Notes: generated by a model from the sequence alone, not told the origin. Positions 52,964 to 62,368 are shown, counted from the stretch's first letter. The stretch: DNA of 64,000 bases from Salegentibacter salinarum (GCF_900168115.1 NZ_FUZC01000004.1:248001-312000); one strand, 5' to 3'. Program-made: numbers and translations.

Positions 52964-52971
52964 TACATTTG
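52964..52971 (+). promoter_or_regulatory. -7 promoter element of aroC
   Basis: TACATTTG fits TAnnTTTG and lies 15 bases before the ATG at 52987. It contains the TTG that opens the longer reading frame, which is therefore not the start. Confidence 0.5.
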
Positions 52972-52986
52972 TTCAAAATCACTAAA

Positions 52987-54051
52987 ATGGCAGGAAATTC
53001 CTTCGGAAAACTTTTTAAACTCACCACTTTTGGAGAATCCCACGGGCAGGCCATTGGAGGAATTATAGACGGTTGCCCGGCCGGTATTCAACTTAACCTT
53101 GAAGAGATTCAAAACGAACTCAATCGCAGAAAACCCGGTCAGTCTGCAATTGTAACCCAAAGAAAAGAACCCGATACCGTTGAATTTTATTCCGGAATTT
53201 TTGAAGGAGAAACTACGGGAACTCCGATTGGATTTGTGATTAAAAATGCCAACCAGAAATCTAAAGATTATTCGCATATAAAAGACACGTATCGTCCCAG
53301 TCACGCCGATTATACTTATGATGAAAAGTATGGCGTACGCGATTACAGGGGCGGCGGAAGATCTTCTGCGCGGGAAACTGCCTGTAGGGTAGTGGCCGGG
53401 GCGGTGGCGAAGCAATTTTTAAAGGATATTCAGTTTAATGCCTATACGGCTTCAGTTGGAAAAATAGAGCTGGATAAAAATATCAAAGAACTGGACTTCA
53501 GTTTAATTGAAACTAATGCAGTACGTTGTCCAGATCCTGCTTCCGCAGAAAAAATGGAAGATTACATTAAGCAAATTAGAAAAGAAGGGGACACCGTTGG
53601 TGGAACCGTGCAATGTGTGATCAGAAATATGCCGAAAGGATTGGGAGAACCTGTTTTCGATAAACTTCACGCCGAATTAGGAAAAGCTATGCTTTCAATT
53701 AATGCCGTAAAAGGTTTTGAATATGGCAGCGGCTTTGAAGGCACCAAAATGAAAGGTAGCGAACACAACGACCTTTTTAATGAAGACGGCTCTACTAAAA
53801 CTAATTTAAGCGGTGGTATCCAGGGCGGAATTTCTAACGGAATGGATATTTATTTTAATGTAGCTTTTAAACCTGTGGCTACAATTATGCAAAAACAGGA
53901 AACTATAAATAAAAAGGGCGAAAATGTTGAAATGCAGGGTAAAGGAAGACACGACCCCTGTGTGGTACCGCGCGCTGTGCCTATTGTTGAAGCAATGGCC
54001 GCATTAGTAATCGCCGATTATTTTCTTCAGAATAAAAGTTCAAAAATTTAA
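52987..54051 (+). CDS. aroC: Chorismate synthase
   Basis: 354 residues from ATG 52987, usual length. Signatures: [18 protein letters not shown], the Arg-rich [14 protein letters not shown] with the flavin/EPSP contacts, and [17 protein letters not shown]. The enzyme makes chorismate from EPSP using reduced FMN, the last step of the shikimate route. The in-frame TTG six codons upstream is inside the promoter. A symporter gene follows after 28 bases. Confidence 0.96.
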   Translation: MAGNSFGKLFKLTTFGESHGQAIGGIIDGCPAGIQLNLEEIQNELNRRKPGQSAIVTQRKEPDTVEFYSGIFEGETTGTPIGFVIKNANQKSKDYSHIKDTYRPSHADYTYDEKYGVRDYRGGGRSSARETACRVVAGAVAKQFLKDIQFNAYTASVGKIELDKNIKELDFSLIETNAVRCPDPASAEKMEDYIKQIRKEGDTVGGTVQCVIRNMPKGLGEPVFDKLHAELGKAMLSINAVKGFEYGSGFEGTKMKGSEHNDLFNEDGSTKTNLSGGIQGGISNGMDIYFNVAFKPVATIMQKQETINKKGENVEMQGKGRHDPCVVPRAVPIVEAMAALVIADYFLQNKSSKI

Positions 54052-54079
54052 TTTATTTAAATCCTGAAATTTACTTAGC

Positions 54080-55426
54080 ATGAAAAAACTTGCACTGCAC
54101 TGGCAGATTTTACTTGGAATGGCTGCCGGGGTGATTTTTGCCCTTATTCTTACCAATTTTAGCTGGGGAGCAGAGTTTATTGGCGATTGGATAAAACCTT
54201 TTGGGAATATTTTTATCAATGCCCTGAAGCTTATTGCAGTGCCGCTAATTCTGGCGTCTTTGGTAAAGGGAATTTCAGATCTTAAAGATATTTCCAAGCT
54301 TTCAAAAATGGGAGCGCGCACCATCGGGATCTATATTTTCACCACCATTGTTGCGGTAACCATTGGTCTTGGAATGGTTAACCTCATTAAACCGGGAAAT
54401 GCAATTACCGAAGAAACCCAGCAAGATCTTATTACGAGTTACGAAGGTGATGCCTCCGGGATTAAAGCCAATGCCGATAAGCAAAGGGAATCAGGGCCAT
54501 TACAAGCTTTAGAAGATATTGTACCTGAAAATATTTTTGCAGCAGCGGGTGATAATGCCAATATGCTTCAGGTAATTTTCTTTGCTATTTTCTTCGGAAT
54601 TGGTTTGATTTTAATTCCCGAAAAAGCCGCTAAACCGGTTAAAGATTTCTTTGACGGATTTAACGAGGTAATCCTGAAAATGATCGATTTAATTATGCTT
54701 GCAGCGCCGTATGGGGTATTTGCACTTTTAGCAGCCCTAGTCGTAGAATCTCCCAGTACCGATCTTTTTGCAGCCCTCGCCATGTACGGGGTAACCGTTT
54801 TAATTGGTTTAGCCTTAATGATTGGATTTTATATTCTTTTAGTATGGATTACTACTAAAAACAAACCTTCTTTCTTTGTAAATGGAATTGCACCCGCGCA
54901 ATTATTAGCATTTTCAACCAGTTCCAGTGCCGCTACTTTACCGGTTACCATGGAAAGGGTAGAGGAGCATATGGGCGTAAGTCGTGAAGTTTCCAGTTTT
55001 GTCCTTCCAATTGGAGCTACAATAAATATGGACGGAACAAGCCTTTATCAGGCAGTTGCAGCCGTTTTTATCGCCCAGGCCTTTGGAATGGATCTTAGTG
55101 TTGGAGCACAATTAGGGATTATCGCCACGGCGACTTTAGCTTCTATAGGTTCAGCTGCTGTTCCCGGAGCGGGAATGGTAATGCTGGTAATTGTATTAGC
55201 TCAGGCAGGTATTCCGGAAGCAGGATTAGCGCTAATTTTTGCGGTAGACAGGCCTTTAGATATGTGCCGGACTATGGTAAATGTCACAGGAGATGCTGCA
55301 GTTTCTTTAATGGTGGCTAAATCGGTTGATAAAATGGGGCCGCCAAATGTAAAGGAATGGGATGATCATTATGACCCCGATTCTGATAATACTGAATCTG
55401 AATTGGAGAAAAGAGAAAAAGCTTAA
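54080..55426 (+). CDS. Dicarboxylate/amino acid:cation symporter (DAACS family)
   Basis: 448 residues with eight or so helices and two re-entrant hairpins. STSSSAATLPVT is the serine-rich hairpin 1, and INMDGTSLYQAVAAVFIAQ carries the NMDGT motif of the sodium and substrate site (GltPh numbering 310-314). The family takes up glutamate, aspartate, succinate or similar acids with Na+ or H+. C-terminal tail is acidic and soluble. Overlaps the convergent DCC gene by 4 bases. Confidence 0.93.
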   Translation: MKKLALHWQILLGMAAGVIFALILTNFSWGAEFIGDWIKPFGNIFINALKLIAVPLILASLVKGISDLKDISKLSKMGARTIGIYIFTTIVAVTIGLGMVNLIKPGNAITEETQQDLITSYEGDASGIKANADKQRESGPLQALEDIVPENIFAAAGDNANMLQVIFFAIFFGIGLILIPEKAAKPVKDFFDGFNEVILKMIDLIMLAAPYGVFALLAALVVESPSTDLFAALAMYGVTVLIGLALMIGFYILLVWITTKNKPSFFVNGIAPAQLLAFSTSSSAATLPVTMERVEEHMGVSREVSSFVLPIGATINMDGTSLYQAVAAVFIAQAFGMDLSVGAQLGIIATATLASIGSAAVPGAGMVMLVIVLAQAGIPEAGLALIFAVDRPLDMCRTMVNVTGDAAVSLMVAKSVDKMGPPNVKEWDDHYDPDSDNTESELEKREKA

Positions 55427-55836
55427 TCTAAAAACTTAGATTTTAATTCTGGTGTTGGGATCATACAGGATTCTTTTTTCCCATACCATTTATAGCGATT
55501 ATTGGCAACGAAATTATATATGCCATCTCGTAAACCTTCTGGAATAAAGTTGAAATGTTTAAGTAACGAATAACCACCGGAAAGCTCGCGGGAAATTTCC
55601 AGGGCTGCAGTAGATTTTCGGTAATAAGCAACGCCGGGATCAATTAACACAATAGAATCCAGTTCGTTAGGATCCATACCGCGTTCTTCTACCAGTTTTT
55701 TACCTATTTCACTTTGTAGTGATGCAAAACGAAACACATCTTTTTTGTCGTGCTCTATTATAAAAGTCACAGCGTTATTGCATAGGTTACAAACGCCATC
55801 AAAAAGGACGATTTTGTTATCTTTTGGAAGTTCCAT
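55423..55836 (-). CDS. DCC-family thiol-disulfide oxidoreductase-like protein (DUF393)
   Basis: 137 residues. The family name-giving motif is present: VLFDGVCNLCNNAV with Cys16 and Cys19, then FRFASLQSEIGKKL and SIVLIDPG. Probably a thioredoxin-like redox protein with unknown partner. It starts 2 bases after the MutS2 gene's stop on the minus strand. Confidence 0.9.
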   Translation of the reverse strand: MELPKDNKIVLFDGVCNLCNNAVTFIIEHDKKDVFRFASLQSEIGKKLVEERGMDPNELDSIVLIDPGVAYYRKSTAALEISRELSGGYSLLKHFNFIPEGLRDGIYNFVANNRYKWYGKKESCMIPTPELKSKFLD

Positions 55837-55838
55837 AA

Positions 55839-58025
55839 TTATTTCTTTTTCATTGCCTGCACCAATTCTAATTTATCCACATCTACCTGCGTGGTGAACA
55901 TTCCGTAGTTTACGGTTGCTTTTCCTTTTTCAATTTTATCCAAAGTTCCTACAGAGCGGCTGTCCTGTAATCTAACACGATCTCCAATTTTCGGAGGAAT
56001 TTTAGGTTTATTTGCTTCCTGTCGTTCTTTCTCAGTAGTTTTTTCTTTTTCTTCTTTTTTCTTTTTCCGAATTACATCAACCTTCTTCTTTACTTCCTGC
56101 TGAACTTTTTTCTCCTTTTCCTTCTGAATTTTCCGCTCCTTCGCCGATTCCTTTTTACGCTTAGAGTTTTCAATTTCTACAAACTTCAGGAATTCTCCAA
56201 TAAGCTCTTTTTTCTTTTTATTCTGGAAATATTTTTCGCTTAGCTCATTCACTTTTTGACCCATATAAATGAGTCGCTGGTTGCTGTCATACAATTCCTG
56301 GTAGCTTTCCAGCTTCTGCTGAATCCGGGTATTTGTTTCTTCCAGTTTGTCTTTTTCCAGCGCTGCTTTCTGCTCTTTGGTTTTTAGGGAATCTGTAGTT
56401 TTTTGAAGTTTGGAACGTTCCTGCTGGAGTTTCGCAATACTCCTGTCAAACCTGATTTTTCCTTTTTCAACTTTTTTGCGTGAACGGTTAATCAAGCTAT
56501 AAGGAATGCCATTTTTCTGAGCTACTTCAAAGGTAAACGAACTCCCGGCTTCCCCAACCTGAAGTTTATAAATTGGCTCCAGGCTATTGGAATCAAAAAG
56601 CATATTGGCGTTGCTCATATTCGGCATTTCGTTGGCCAGTTTCTTTAAATTCGCATAATGGGTAGTCAAAATCCCGAAAGATTCCTTTTCATAAAAAACT
56701 TCGAGAAACGTTTCAGCTAAAGCGCCACCTAATTCTGGATCACTTCCGGTTCCAAATTCATCGATAAGGAAGAGTGTTTTATCATCACATTTACGAAGAA
56801 AATAATTCATGTTCTTAAGTCGGTAGCTATACGTACTCAAATGATTTTCTATAGACTGATTATCGCCAATATCGGTAAGGATTTTTTCGAATAAACACAT
56901 TCGACTATACTCGTGTACCGGCACCAAGATTCCGCTTTGTAGCATTAATTGTAGTAAGCCAACGGTTTTTAAGGTAATACTTTTTCCGCCGGCATTAGGC
57001 CCGGAAATTACTATAATCCTATTGTCTTTGGCAAGTTCAATACTTTGCGGATACGTTTTATCGCCCTTTTTCTTATTGCTTAAATAGAGTAGCGGGTGAT
57101 AAGCATCTTTTAATTGCAGTTCACGCTCTTTCGTGATTTTTGGTAGCAAACCATTGGTCATCTCGGCATATTTGGCTTTTGCCGCAATAACATCTATTTC
57201 ACAAAGCAAATCCTGATAATCTATTAAAAGAGGTTTAAACGGCCTTATTTTATTGGTGAGTTCCTTTAAAATCCGTTTTATTTCCTCTTTTTCTTCGTAT
57301 TCAAGATTATTGAGCTCTCGGGTATATTGATAAGTGGCTTCAGGTTGAATATAAACAATGCTTCCGGTTTTTGAATTCCCTAAAATTCCGCCTTTAACCT
57401 TACGACGGTGCATTGCCGTAACCGCCAAAACCCTAACATTCTCTACAACACTTTCGCGAATTTCATCTAAATATCCGTAGGAATGATAAGTGGTCAGCGC
57501 TTTGGCAAAACTGGAGTTAATTTGACCTTTCACCTGGTTAATTGATCGCCTAATTTGTTGTAAATGCGGCGTGGCATCATCTTTTAGCTCGCCGAACTTA
57601 TTAATTACCGCACCAATACTATCTGTAATTTCGTCAGTGTATTCTACTTCAGCAGTGGTTTCAAATAAACTCGGATAATACTCTTCGAATTTTCTGAAAA
57701 ATTTGATGTGTGTATTTACGGTATCTGAAAGACTAGAAATCTTTCTGAAACTTCCAATTTCCAGGATAGAATCTTCAATTTCCAGCGTGCGCAATTCATT
57801 TTTAATAGAATCGAAGCCGTGATTTGGAATTCGACTTTCCCGGGTTTTAGAACTCACATATTCATTGGTTTGATGAAGTCCGAAAATTGTCTTTTTTCCT
57901 GTTTTATAAGGTTGAAGGTTTAAAGCTTTCTCTTTTCCCGGTCCTGTAATGCACAAATCTGAAATTTGCTGGCAAACTACAGGGAATTCGAGGTCTATAA
58001 GGCTTTTTGATGCAATTTTAATCAT
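55839..58025 (-). CDS. mutS2: MutS2-like ATPase lacking the Smr nuclease domain
   Basis: 728 residues. Core and clamp helices (1-320), then the MutS ATPase with VISGPNAGGKSITLKTVGLL (Walker A, about 340-355), STYSYRLKNM, and LFLIDEFGTGSDPELGG (Walker B). A long Lys/Glu-rich coiled coil (about 515-675) leads to a KOW-like beta segment (IGDRVRLQDSRSVGTLDKI, about 680-725) and the protein stops there. The C-terminal Smr endonuclease of canonical MutS2 (785 residues in Bacillus) is absent. Role is probably in recombination control or rescue of collided ribosomes as for other MutS2 (inference). Divergent from ung. Confidence 0.88.
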   Translation of the reverse strand: MIKIASKSLIDLEFPVVCQQISDLCITGPGKEKALNLQPYKTGKKTIFGLHQTNEYVSSKTRESRIPNHGFDSIKNELRTLEIEDSILEIGSFRKISSLSDTVNTHIKFFRKFEEYYPSLFETTAEVEYTDEITDSIGAVINKFGELKDDATPHLQQIRRSINQVKGQINSSFAKALTTYHSYGYLDEIRESVVENVRVLAVTAMHRRKVKGGILGNSKTGSIVYIQPEATYQYTRELNNLEYEEKEEIKRILKELTNKIRPFKPLLIDYQDLLCEIDVIAAKAKYAEMTNGLLPKITKERELQLKDAYHPLLYLSNKKKGDKTYPQSIELAKDNRIIVISGPNAGGKSITLKTVGLLQLMLQSGILVPVHEYSRMCLFEKILTDIGDNQSIENHLSTYSYRLKNMNYFLRKCDDKTLFLIDEFGTGSDPELGGALAETFLEVFYEKESFGILTTHYANLKKLANEMPNMSNANMLFDSNSLEPIYKLQVGEAGSSFTFEVAQKNGIPYSLINRSRKKVEKGKIRFDRSIAKLQQERSKLQKTTDSLKTKEQKAALEKDKLEETNTRIQQKLESYQELYDSNQRLIYMGQKVNELSEKYFQNKKKKELIGEFLKFVEIENSKRKKESAKERKIQKEKEKKVQQEVKKKVDVIRKKKKEEKEKTTEKERQEANKPKIPPKIGDRVRLQDSRSVGTLDKIEKGKATVNYGMFTTQVDVDKLELVQAMKKK

Positions 58026-58038
58026 AAATAAATTTCCC

Positions 58039-58046
58039 TACTTTTG
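58039..58046 (+). promoter_or_regulatory. -7 promoter element of ung
   Basis: TACTTTTG fits TAnnTTTG, 26 bases before the ung ATG. It faces the mutS2 element at 58055-58062, so the start points of the two genes fall inside each other's promoters. Confidence 0.5.
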
Positions 58047-58054
58047 AGGTTCTG

Positions 58055-58062
58055 CAAATTTA
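58055..58062 (-). promoter_or_regulatory. -7 promoter element of mutS2
   Basis: On the minus strand TAAATTTG fits TAnnTTTG, 29 bases before the mutS2 ATG at 58025. Confidence 0.5.
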
Positions 58063-58072
58063 CTCAATTAAA

Positions 58073-58738
58073 ATGAAGGTAGATATACACCCCACCTGGA
58101 AAAAAGAACTGGCTGAAGAATTTGAAAAGGATTACTTTAAAAACCTGGCAGAATTCGTAAAAAATGAATATACTGAAAACACCTGCTATCCCAAAGGCAA
58201 AGATATTTTTTCGGCATTTGAACACGCCACTTTTCCCAACACAAAGGTTGTAATTTTAGGCCAGGATCCTTATCACGGACCGGGACAGGCCAACGGACTC
58301 TGTTTTTCGGTAAATGATGGTATTCCAGCGCCGCCATCACTTCAGAATATTTTCAAGGAAATTAAAGATGATTTAGGTAAACCGGTGCCGGATTCAGGAA
58401 ATTTAGAACGCTGGGCAGATCAGGGCGTTTTATTGCTGAATGCTACATTAACGGTTAGAGCGCAACAGGCGGGTTCACACCAAAAGAAAGGTTGGGAACG
58501 GTTAACCGATAGGATAATTGAAATTGTTTCAGCTGAAAAAGAAAATGTGGTTTTCTTACTTTGGGGCGGTTATGCAAAAAAGAAAGGAGCCAAAATTGAC
58601 TCCTCAAAACATCTTATTTTAACAAGTGGGCATCCATCTCCATTAAGTGCAAATCGAGGTTACTGGTTCGGAAATAAGCACTTTAGCAAAGCAAATGCAT
58701 ATTTAAAAAAAAAAGGAAAACAGCCTATAGACTGGTAA
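58073..58738 (+). CDS. ung: Uracil-DNA glycosylase, family 1
   Basis: 221 residues. GQDPYHGPGQANGLCFSV (catalytic Asp65, water-activating loop at 63-69) and HPSPLSANRGYWFG (catalytic His, intercalating Leu) are the two UDG motifs. Removes uracil from DNA in base-excision repair. Divergent with mutS2 through a 47-base promoter region. Ends 2 bases before the convergent barrel-protein gene. Confidence 0.97.
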   Translation: MKVDIHPTWKKELAEEFEKDYFKNLAEFVKNEYTENTCYPKGKDIFSAFEHATFPNTKVVILGQDPYHGPGQANGLCFSVNDGIPAPPSLQNIFKEIKDDLGKPVPDSGNLERWADQGVLLLNATLTVRAQQAGSHQKKGWERLTDRIIEIVSAEKENVVFLLWGGYAKKKGAKIDSSKHLILTSGHPSPLSANRGYWFGNKHFSKANAYLKKKGKQPIDW

Positions 58739-58740
58739 GC

Positions 58741-59316
58741 TTAGAATCTAAATCCAAGGTTAACATTGAATTGTCCTACAATTGTTGGAGAATTTTCGCT
58801 AAGTAAATTTCTACCAATTCCTGCACCAAGATCTAAAAAGAAACCACCCTTAGAAACAAATTTTCCACCAATGCCAAATCCAAGGGCAAAATCGGTGTAA
58901 TCTTCGTATTCGTAATAGCCATAACCTTCAGAATCTACAACCCAGTTATCGTCGTATTCTCCACTGGAAAGCATCCCGAAGCCGTGTACGTAAAATCCAC
59001 GGGCATAACGGTCACCGAAGAAATATTTGTATTTCCCGGTTAAAGAGAAATCTTTATAAAAAGCATCGTCGATATTCTCGTTGTCACGATCCAAAGCTTT
59101 AATAAAGCCTTCAATTGCCCAACTTGAATTCTGGTCTATAATACGCTCAAAAGTAAGGTCTATAGCTCCAAATGCAACCAGGTTAAGCGCACCAATACTT
59201 AATTCGTTTTGTGTGACATCCCTTTTATCTGGTTCGGTAGTTTGAGTGTTTTGCGAGTCTTGCGCGAAAGTAACTGATGAAATAAGTACTAATGATAGTA
59301 ATAATAGTTTTTTCAT
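58741..59316 (-). CDS. Outer-membrane beta-barrel protein
   Basis: 191 residues with a signal peptide (MKKLLLLSLVLISSVTFAQ). The mature protein has about eight alternating strands (LSIGALNLVAFGAIDLTFER, FALGFGIGGKFVSKGGFFLDLGAG) and ends with Phe (NVNLGFRF), as BAM substrates do. Similar in type to the barrel at 39971, with no clear close kinship. Function unknown. The upstream 42 bases carry a tandem GATGATTATT. Confidence 0.8.
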   Translation of the reverse strand: MKKLLLLSLVLISSVTFAQDSQNTQTTEPDKRDVTQNELSIGALNLVAFGAIDLTFERIIDQNSSWAIEGFIKALDRDNENIDDAFYKDFSLTGKYKYFFGDRYARGFYVHGFGMLSSGEYDDNWVVDSEGYGYYEYEDYTDFALGFGIGGKFVSKGGFFLDLGAGIGRNLLSENSPTIVGQFNVNLGFRF

Positions 59317-59358
59317 TAAAGTAGAAATCGATGATTATTGATTGATGATTATTTTGGG

Positions 59359-60210
59359 TTACAAATTATGAATAAATTCGGAAGATCGTTGTTTTTTGGA
59401 AATTAAATTAAGCTCCAATAATTTGTCCTGAACCTTTTCTATCTCTGCTTCAGTTATTTGCTCCTGACTCCAATGTGTAATATCCATCCATTTTTCTATA
59501 TCTTCCAGCCGCTGATCGTATCTTTCGGCTAACTTTTCGGCAATCTTAGGAAGATTTTTAAAGCCTTGGGTTTCCCTGTTCAAAATTTCCAGCATTGTTT
59601 TAAGACGATCAGGTTCATTTTTTAAACTTTCATTTCTGGCAGCCACAACAAAACAGGGCCAGGGTGTAGGGCAGTCGGCCAGTCTTCTAAATGTATGATT
59701 ATCTACCAAAGGTTTGGTAGTAAAATGTTCCCACATAAAATACTGTGCTTTATCGTCCTTTAAAGCTTCTACAGCGCCATCCAGGTCTTTTACTATTTCA
59801 AACTGCAGTTCTTTTGTATTCCATTCGTGGCTTTGGGCATTTACATAGGCCATAAGGTGTGAACCGCTACCTTTTCGACTTATAGCCGCCTTGGTATTTT
59901 TAAGTTCTTCAACCGATTTATATTTAGAGCCGGCCGCTACGTGAATTCCCCAAACCAAGGGAGAACCAATGTAAGTTTGAATAATTTTACTCTCGTTTCC
60001 GGAAATTATATCTTTTAAAACCCCTTCGGTTAGGATTACTGCTACATCAATTTCACCTGATCGTAAAGCTTTGTTCATAGCACCGGTGCCTCCGGGGAAA
60101 TCTTTCCAAATTACATTAATGCCACGCGCCTCAAAAAGTTTTTCTTCTATACATAAATGCCACGGAAGGTTAAAATGTTCCGGTACACCGCCTACTTTAA
60201 TAGTTTTCAT
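59359..60210 (-). CDS. NMT1/SBP-like substrate-binding protein without signal peptide
   Basis: 283 residues. The fold is that of type-2 periplasmic binding proteins of the NMT1/ThiY/SsuA group: IKVGGVPEHFNLPWHLCIEEKLFEARG, FPGGTGAMNKALRSGEIDVAVILTEG, SRKGSGSHLM. There is no signal peptide or lipobox and no ABC permease or ATPase nearby, so it should be cytoplasmic. The ATG overlaps the ppk1 stop (ATGA), so it is translationally coupled to polyphosphate kinase. Possible roles are ligand sensing or a thiamine/pyrimidine-related enzyme function; none is proven. Confidence 0.8.
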   Translation of the reverse strand: MKTIKVGGVPEHFNLPWHLCIEEKLFEARGINVIWKDFPGGTGAMNKALRSGEIDVAVILTEGVLKDIISGNESKIIQTYIGSPLVWGIHVAAGSKYKSVEELKNTKAAISRKGSGSHLMAYVNAQSHEWNTKELQFEIVKDLDGAVEALKDDKAQYFMWEHFTTKPLVDNHTFRRLADCPTPWPCFVVAARNESLKNEPDRLKTMLEILNRETQGFKNLPKIAEKLAERYDQRLEDIEKWMDITHWSQEQITEAEIEKVQDKLLELNLISKKQRSSEFIHNL

Positions 60211-62261
60211 TTGCTATGTTTTTTCTTTAGATAATTATAAATTTCGTATTGTGATCGCACCGGTTTCTCGCTTTCTTTTCTCTTTACGTAGACATTGTTT
60301 TCATCGGCATCCTGGATTCTCGCTTTTACATTGTCGTTTAACTGAATTTCCAGTATTTCTTTAAATTCATGGGCAATATCTTTATCAAGAATAGGGGAGA
60401 GCACCTCTATTCGGCGGGAGAGGTTACGCGTCATCCAATCGGCACTACCATAATACATTTTTTCATCACCACCGTTCTCAAAAATATAAATGCGGCCGTG
60501 TTCTAAATATCTGTCCACAATACTGGTAATATAAATATTTTCGCTTAAACCTTTAACTCCGGGAATTAAACAGGTAAAGCCACGAACCAGAAGTCTTATT
60601 TCTACTCCGGCATTACTGGCTTTATAAAGCAACTCGATTATTTCCGGATCTTCGAGGCTATTCATTTTAGCCGTGATTCTAGCCTTTTTCCCTTCCCGTG
60701 CGAAATCAATTTCGTTATAAATTAGTTTTATAAATTCCTGGCGGGTAGAAAATGGGGAGATCAACAGGTTTTTTTCCCGCGGAATAATCAATTCTCCTTC
60801 TAATACTTTGAACAATCGGGATAATTCTTTTGCAATTTGTTTGTTGGAAGTGAAAATCGCATGGTCACAATATATTTCTGAAGTTTCACTATTAAAATTT
60901 CCTGTGCCTATATAAGAATAGTTTACCAAATCTTCCCCTTCAATTCGCTGCACCAGCATAATTTTGGAATGTACTTTAATCTTGGGATAGGAATAAATTA
61001 CATTGGCGCCTTTTTCCTCAAATTTACGGCCCCAAATTATGTTATTTTCTTCATCAAACCTGGCCTTGGCTTCAACAAATACCGTAACCTGTTTTCCGTT
61101 TTCCAAGGCTTTTAAAAGTAAACTTGTTAACCTTGATTCATCTGCAACGCGATATAAAGAGATCTTTATTGCCGTTACGTTTTTGTCGTTTACGGCTTGT
61201 TCCAGGAAATTTTCTACATAAGCAAATGACATATATGGAAAATGCACTGCCTGATCTTTCTTTGAAATTGTTTCAAAATAATCTTTTGATTTTGAAAGCG
61301 CTTTATGTTCTATTGAAGGAAGCTTTTCATAATGTAGCTCGGGATTGTTGGTAGGATCGGGAAAAGAAAAGAAATCGTTGAAATTGTGATATTTTCCTCC
61401 CGGCATCATATCAATTTTACCCAGTTTCAGAAGTTTTCTGATTTTCTTATGCAGAAAATCGGGCATTTCGGCATCATACAATAAACGGGTGGGTTGGCCA
61501 TCGGTTCTTTGAGCGAGCGAGTCGTAGATTTTCTCAGCTAAAACTCCTTCATAAATATCTTCAATATAAAGCTCGGCATCGCGGGAAAGCTTAATTTCGT
61601 AAACGCCTTCAATCTTTTGATCCTTAAAAATAGAACTTACCTGGCTTCTAACAATTTCGTCCAGATAAGTAATAGAATTGTCTTCGCCATCACCTTCAAA
61701 GTTTACAAATCTTCCACATGCATCCACGGGAATATTTACAATCCCCAGCTTTTCTTTATTGGTAAAACTCACTACAAAATATAATTCGGCATTTTTAAGG
61801 AAAAGCTCATTTGCTTCCTCAAGATCAATTACTTCAGGCTGAATATGGGCTTTTACATTTCGCTGAAAATAGTTAAATGCAAATTCTTTCTGAACGCTAT
61901 TAAAATGTTCGCCATCTATAAGCAGAATATCGTTTTTAGCGAGTTCTGGTAAGATTTGCTTCTGATAAATCTCACCAAATTTATGCTGTTGCCGTTTTAC
62001 CTCTTCCAGTATTTCCTTGGTAGTTTTGGTAGGTTTTAAAGCGAGTTTTTTACGAATGCTTTTCTCCACGCGTTTCATTTGACGAAGCTGCGCAACCCTT
62101 ACTCTAAAGTATTCATCAAGGTTGGAAGAGAAAATAGCTAAAAAACGAATCCGCTCGTAAAGCGGATTGATCTTATCTTCTGCCTCCTGTAAGACTCTTG
62201 CGTTAAAACTCAGCCAGTTAAGGTCTCGGTGCCTCAATGGAATTTCTTGTGGTTCCTGCAT
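60207..62261 (-). CDS. ppk1: Polyphosphate kinase 1
   Basis: 684 residues, normal for Ppk1. N-domain RDLNWLSFNARVLQEAEDK, head domain to about 320, then two phospholipase-D-like domains. The autophosphorylated His is in KIKVHSKIMLV, and YIGTGNFNSETSEIYCDHAI and YGSADWMTRNLSRRIEV bind phosphate. Polymerises the gamma-phosphate of ATP to polyphosphate and back. A -7 element lies 20 bases before its ATG. The NMT1-like gene is coupled behind it. Confidence 0.96.
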   Translation of the reverse strand: MQEPQEIPLRHRDLNWLSFNARVLQEAEDKINPLYERIRFLAIFSSNLDEYFRVRVAQLRQMKRVEKSIRKKLALKPTKTTKEILEEVKRQQHKFGEIYQKQILPELAKNDILLIDGEHFNSVQKEFAFNYFQRNVKAHIQPEVIDLEEANELFLKNAELYFVVSFTNKEKLGIVNIPVDACGRFVNFEGDGEDNSITYLDEIVRSQVSSIFKDQKIEGVYEIKLSRDAELYIEDIYEGVLAEKIYDSLAQRTDGQPTRLLYDAEMPDFLHKKIRKLLKLGKIDMMPGGKYHNFNDFFSFPDPTNNPELHYEKLPSIEHKALSKSKDYFETISKKDQAVHFPYMSFAYVENFLEQAVNDKNVTAIKISLYRVADESRLTSLLLKALENGKQVTVFVEAKARFDEENNIIWGRKFEEKGANVIYSYPKIKVHSKIMLVQRIEGEDLVNYSYIGTGNFNSETSEIYCDHAIFTSNKQIAKELSRLFKVLEGELIIPREKNLLISPFSTRQEFIKLIYNEIDFAREGKKARITAKMNSLEDPEIIELLYKASNAGVEIRLLVRGFTCLIPGVKGLSENIYITSIVDRYLEHGRIYIFENGGDEKMYYGSADWMTRNLSRRIEVLSPILDKDIAHEFKEILEIQLNDNVKARIQDADENNVYVKRKESEKPVRSQYEIYNYLKKKHSK

Positions 62262-62280
62262 TATTGATTAGTGGTTTAAC

Positions 62281-62288
62281 CAAAAATA
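62281..62288 (-). promoter_or_regulatory. -7 promoter element of ppk1
   Basis: TATTTTTG on the minus strand fits TAnnTTTG, 19 bases ahead of the ppk1 ATG; no -33 TTG at proper distance. Confidence 0.4.
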
Positions 62289-62368
62289 CAAATAAGGGCA
62301 GAGGTTTGCTTTTAATATTCTGTTAAATGCGTTGAGAGAAAGGTTTTACGGTGTGTGCAGAAATAAGA

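Noticed and set aside
59332-59355. Tandem GATGATTATT before the barrel gene as operator pair
   Set aside because: Two copies of a simple AT-rich decamer in 24 bases with no symmetry; may easily be chance.
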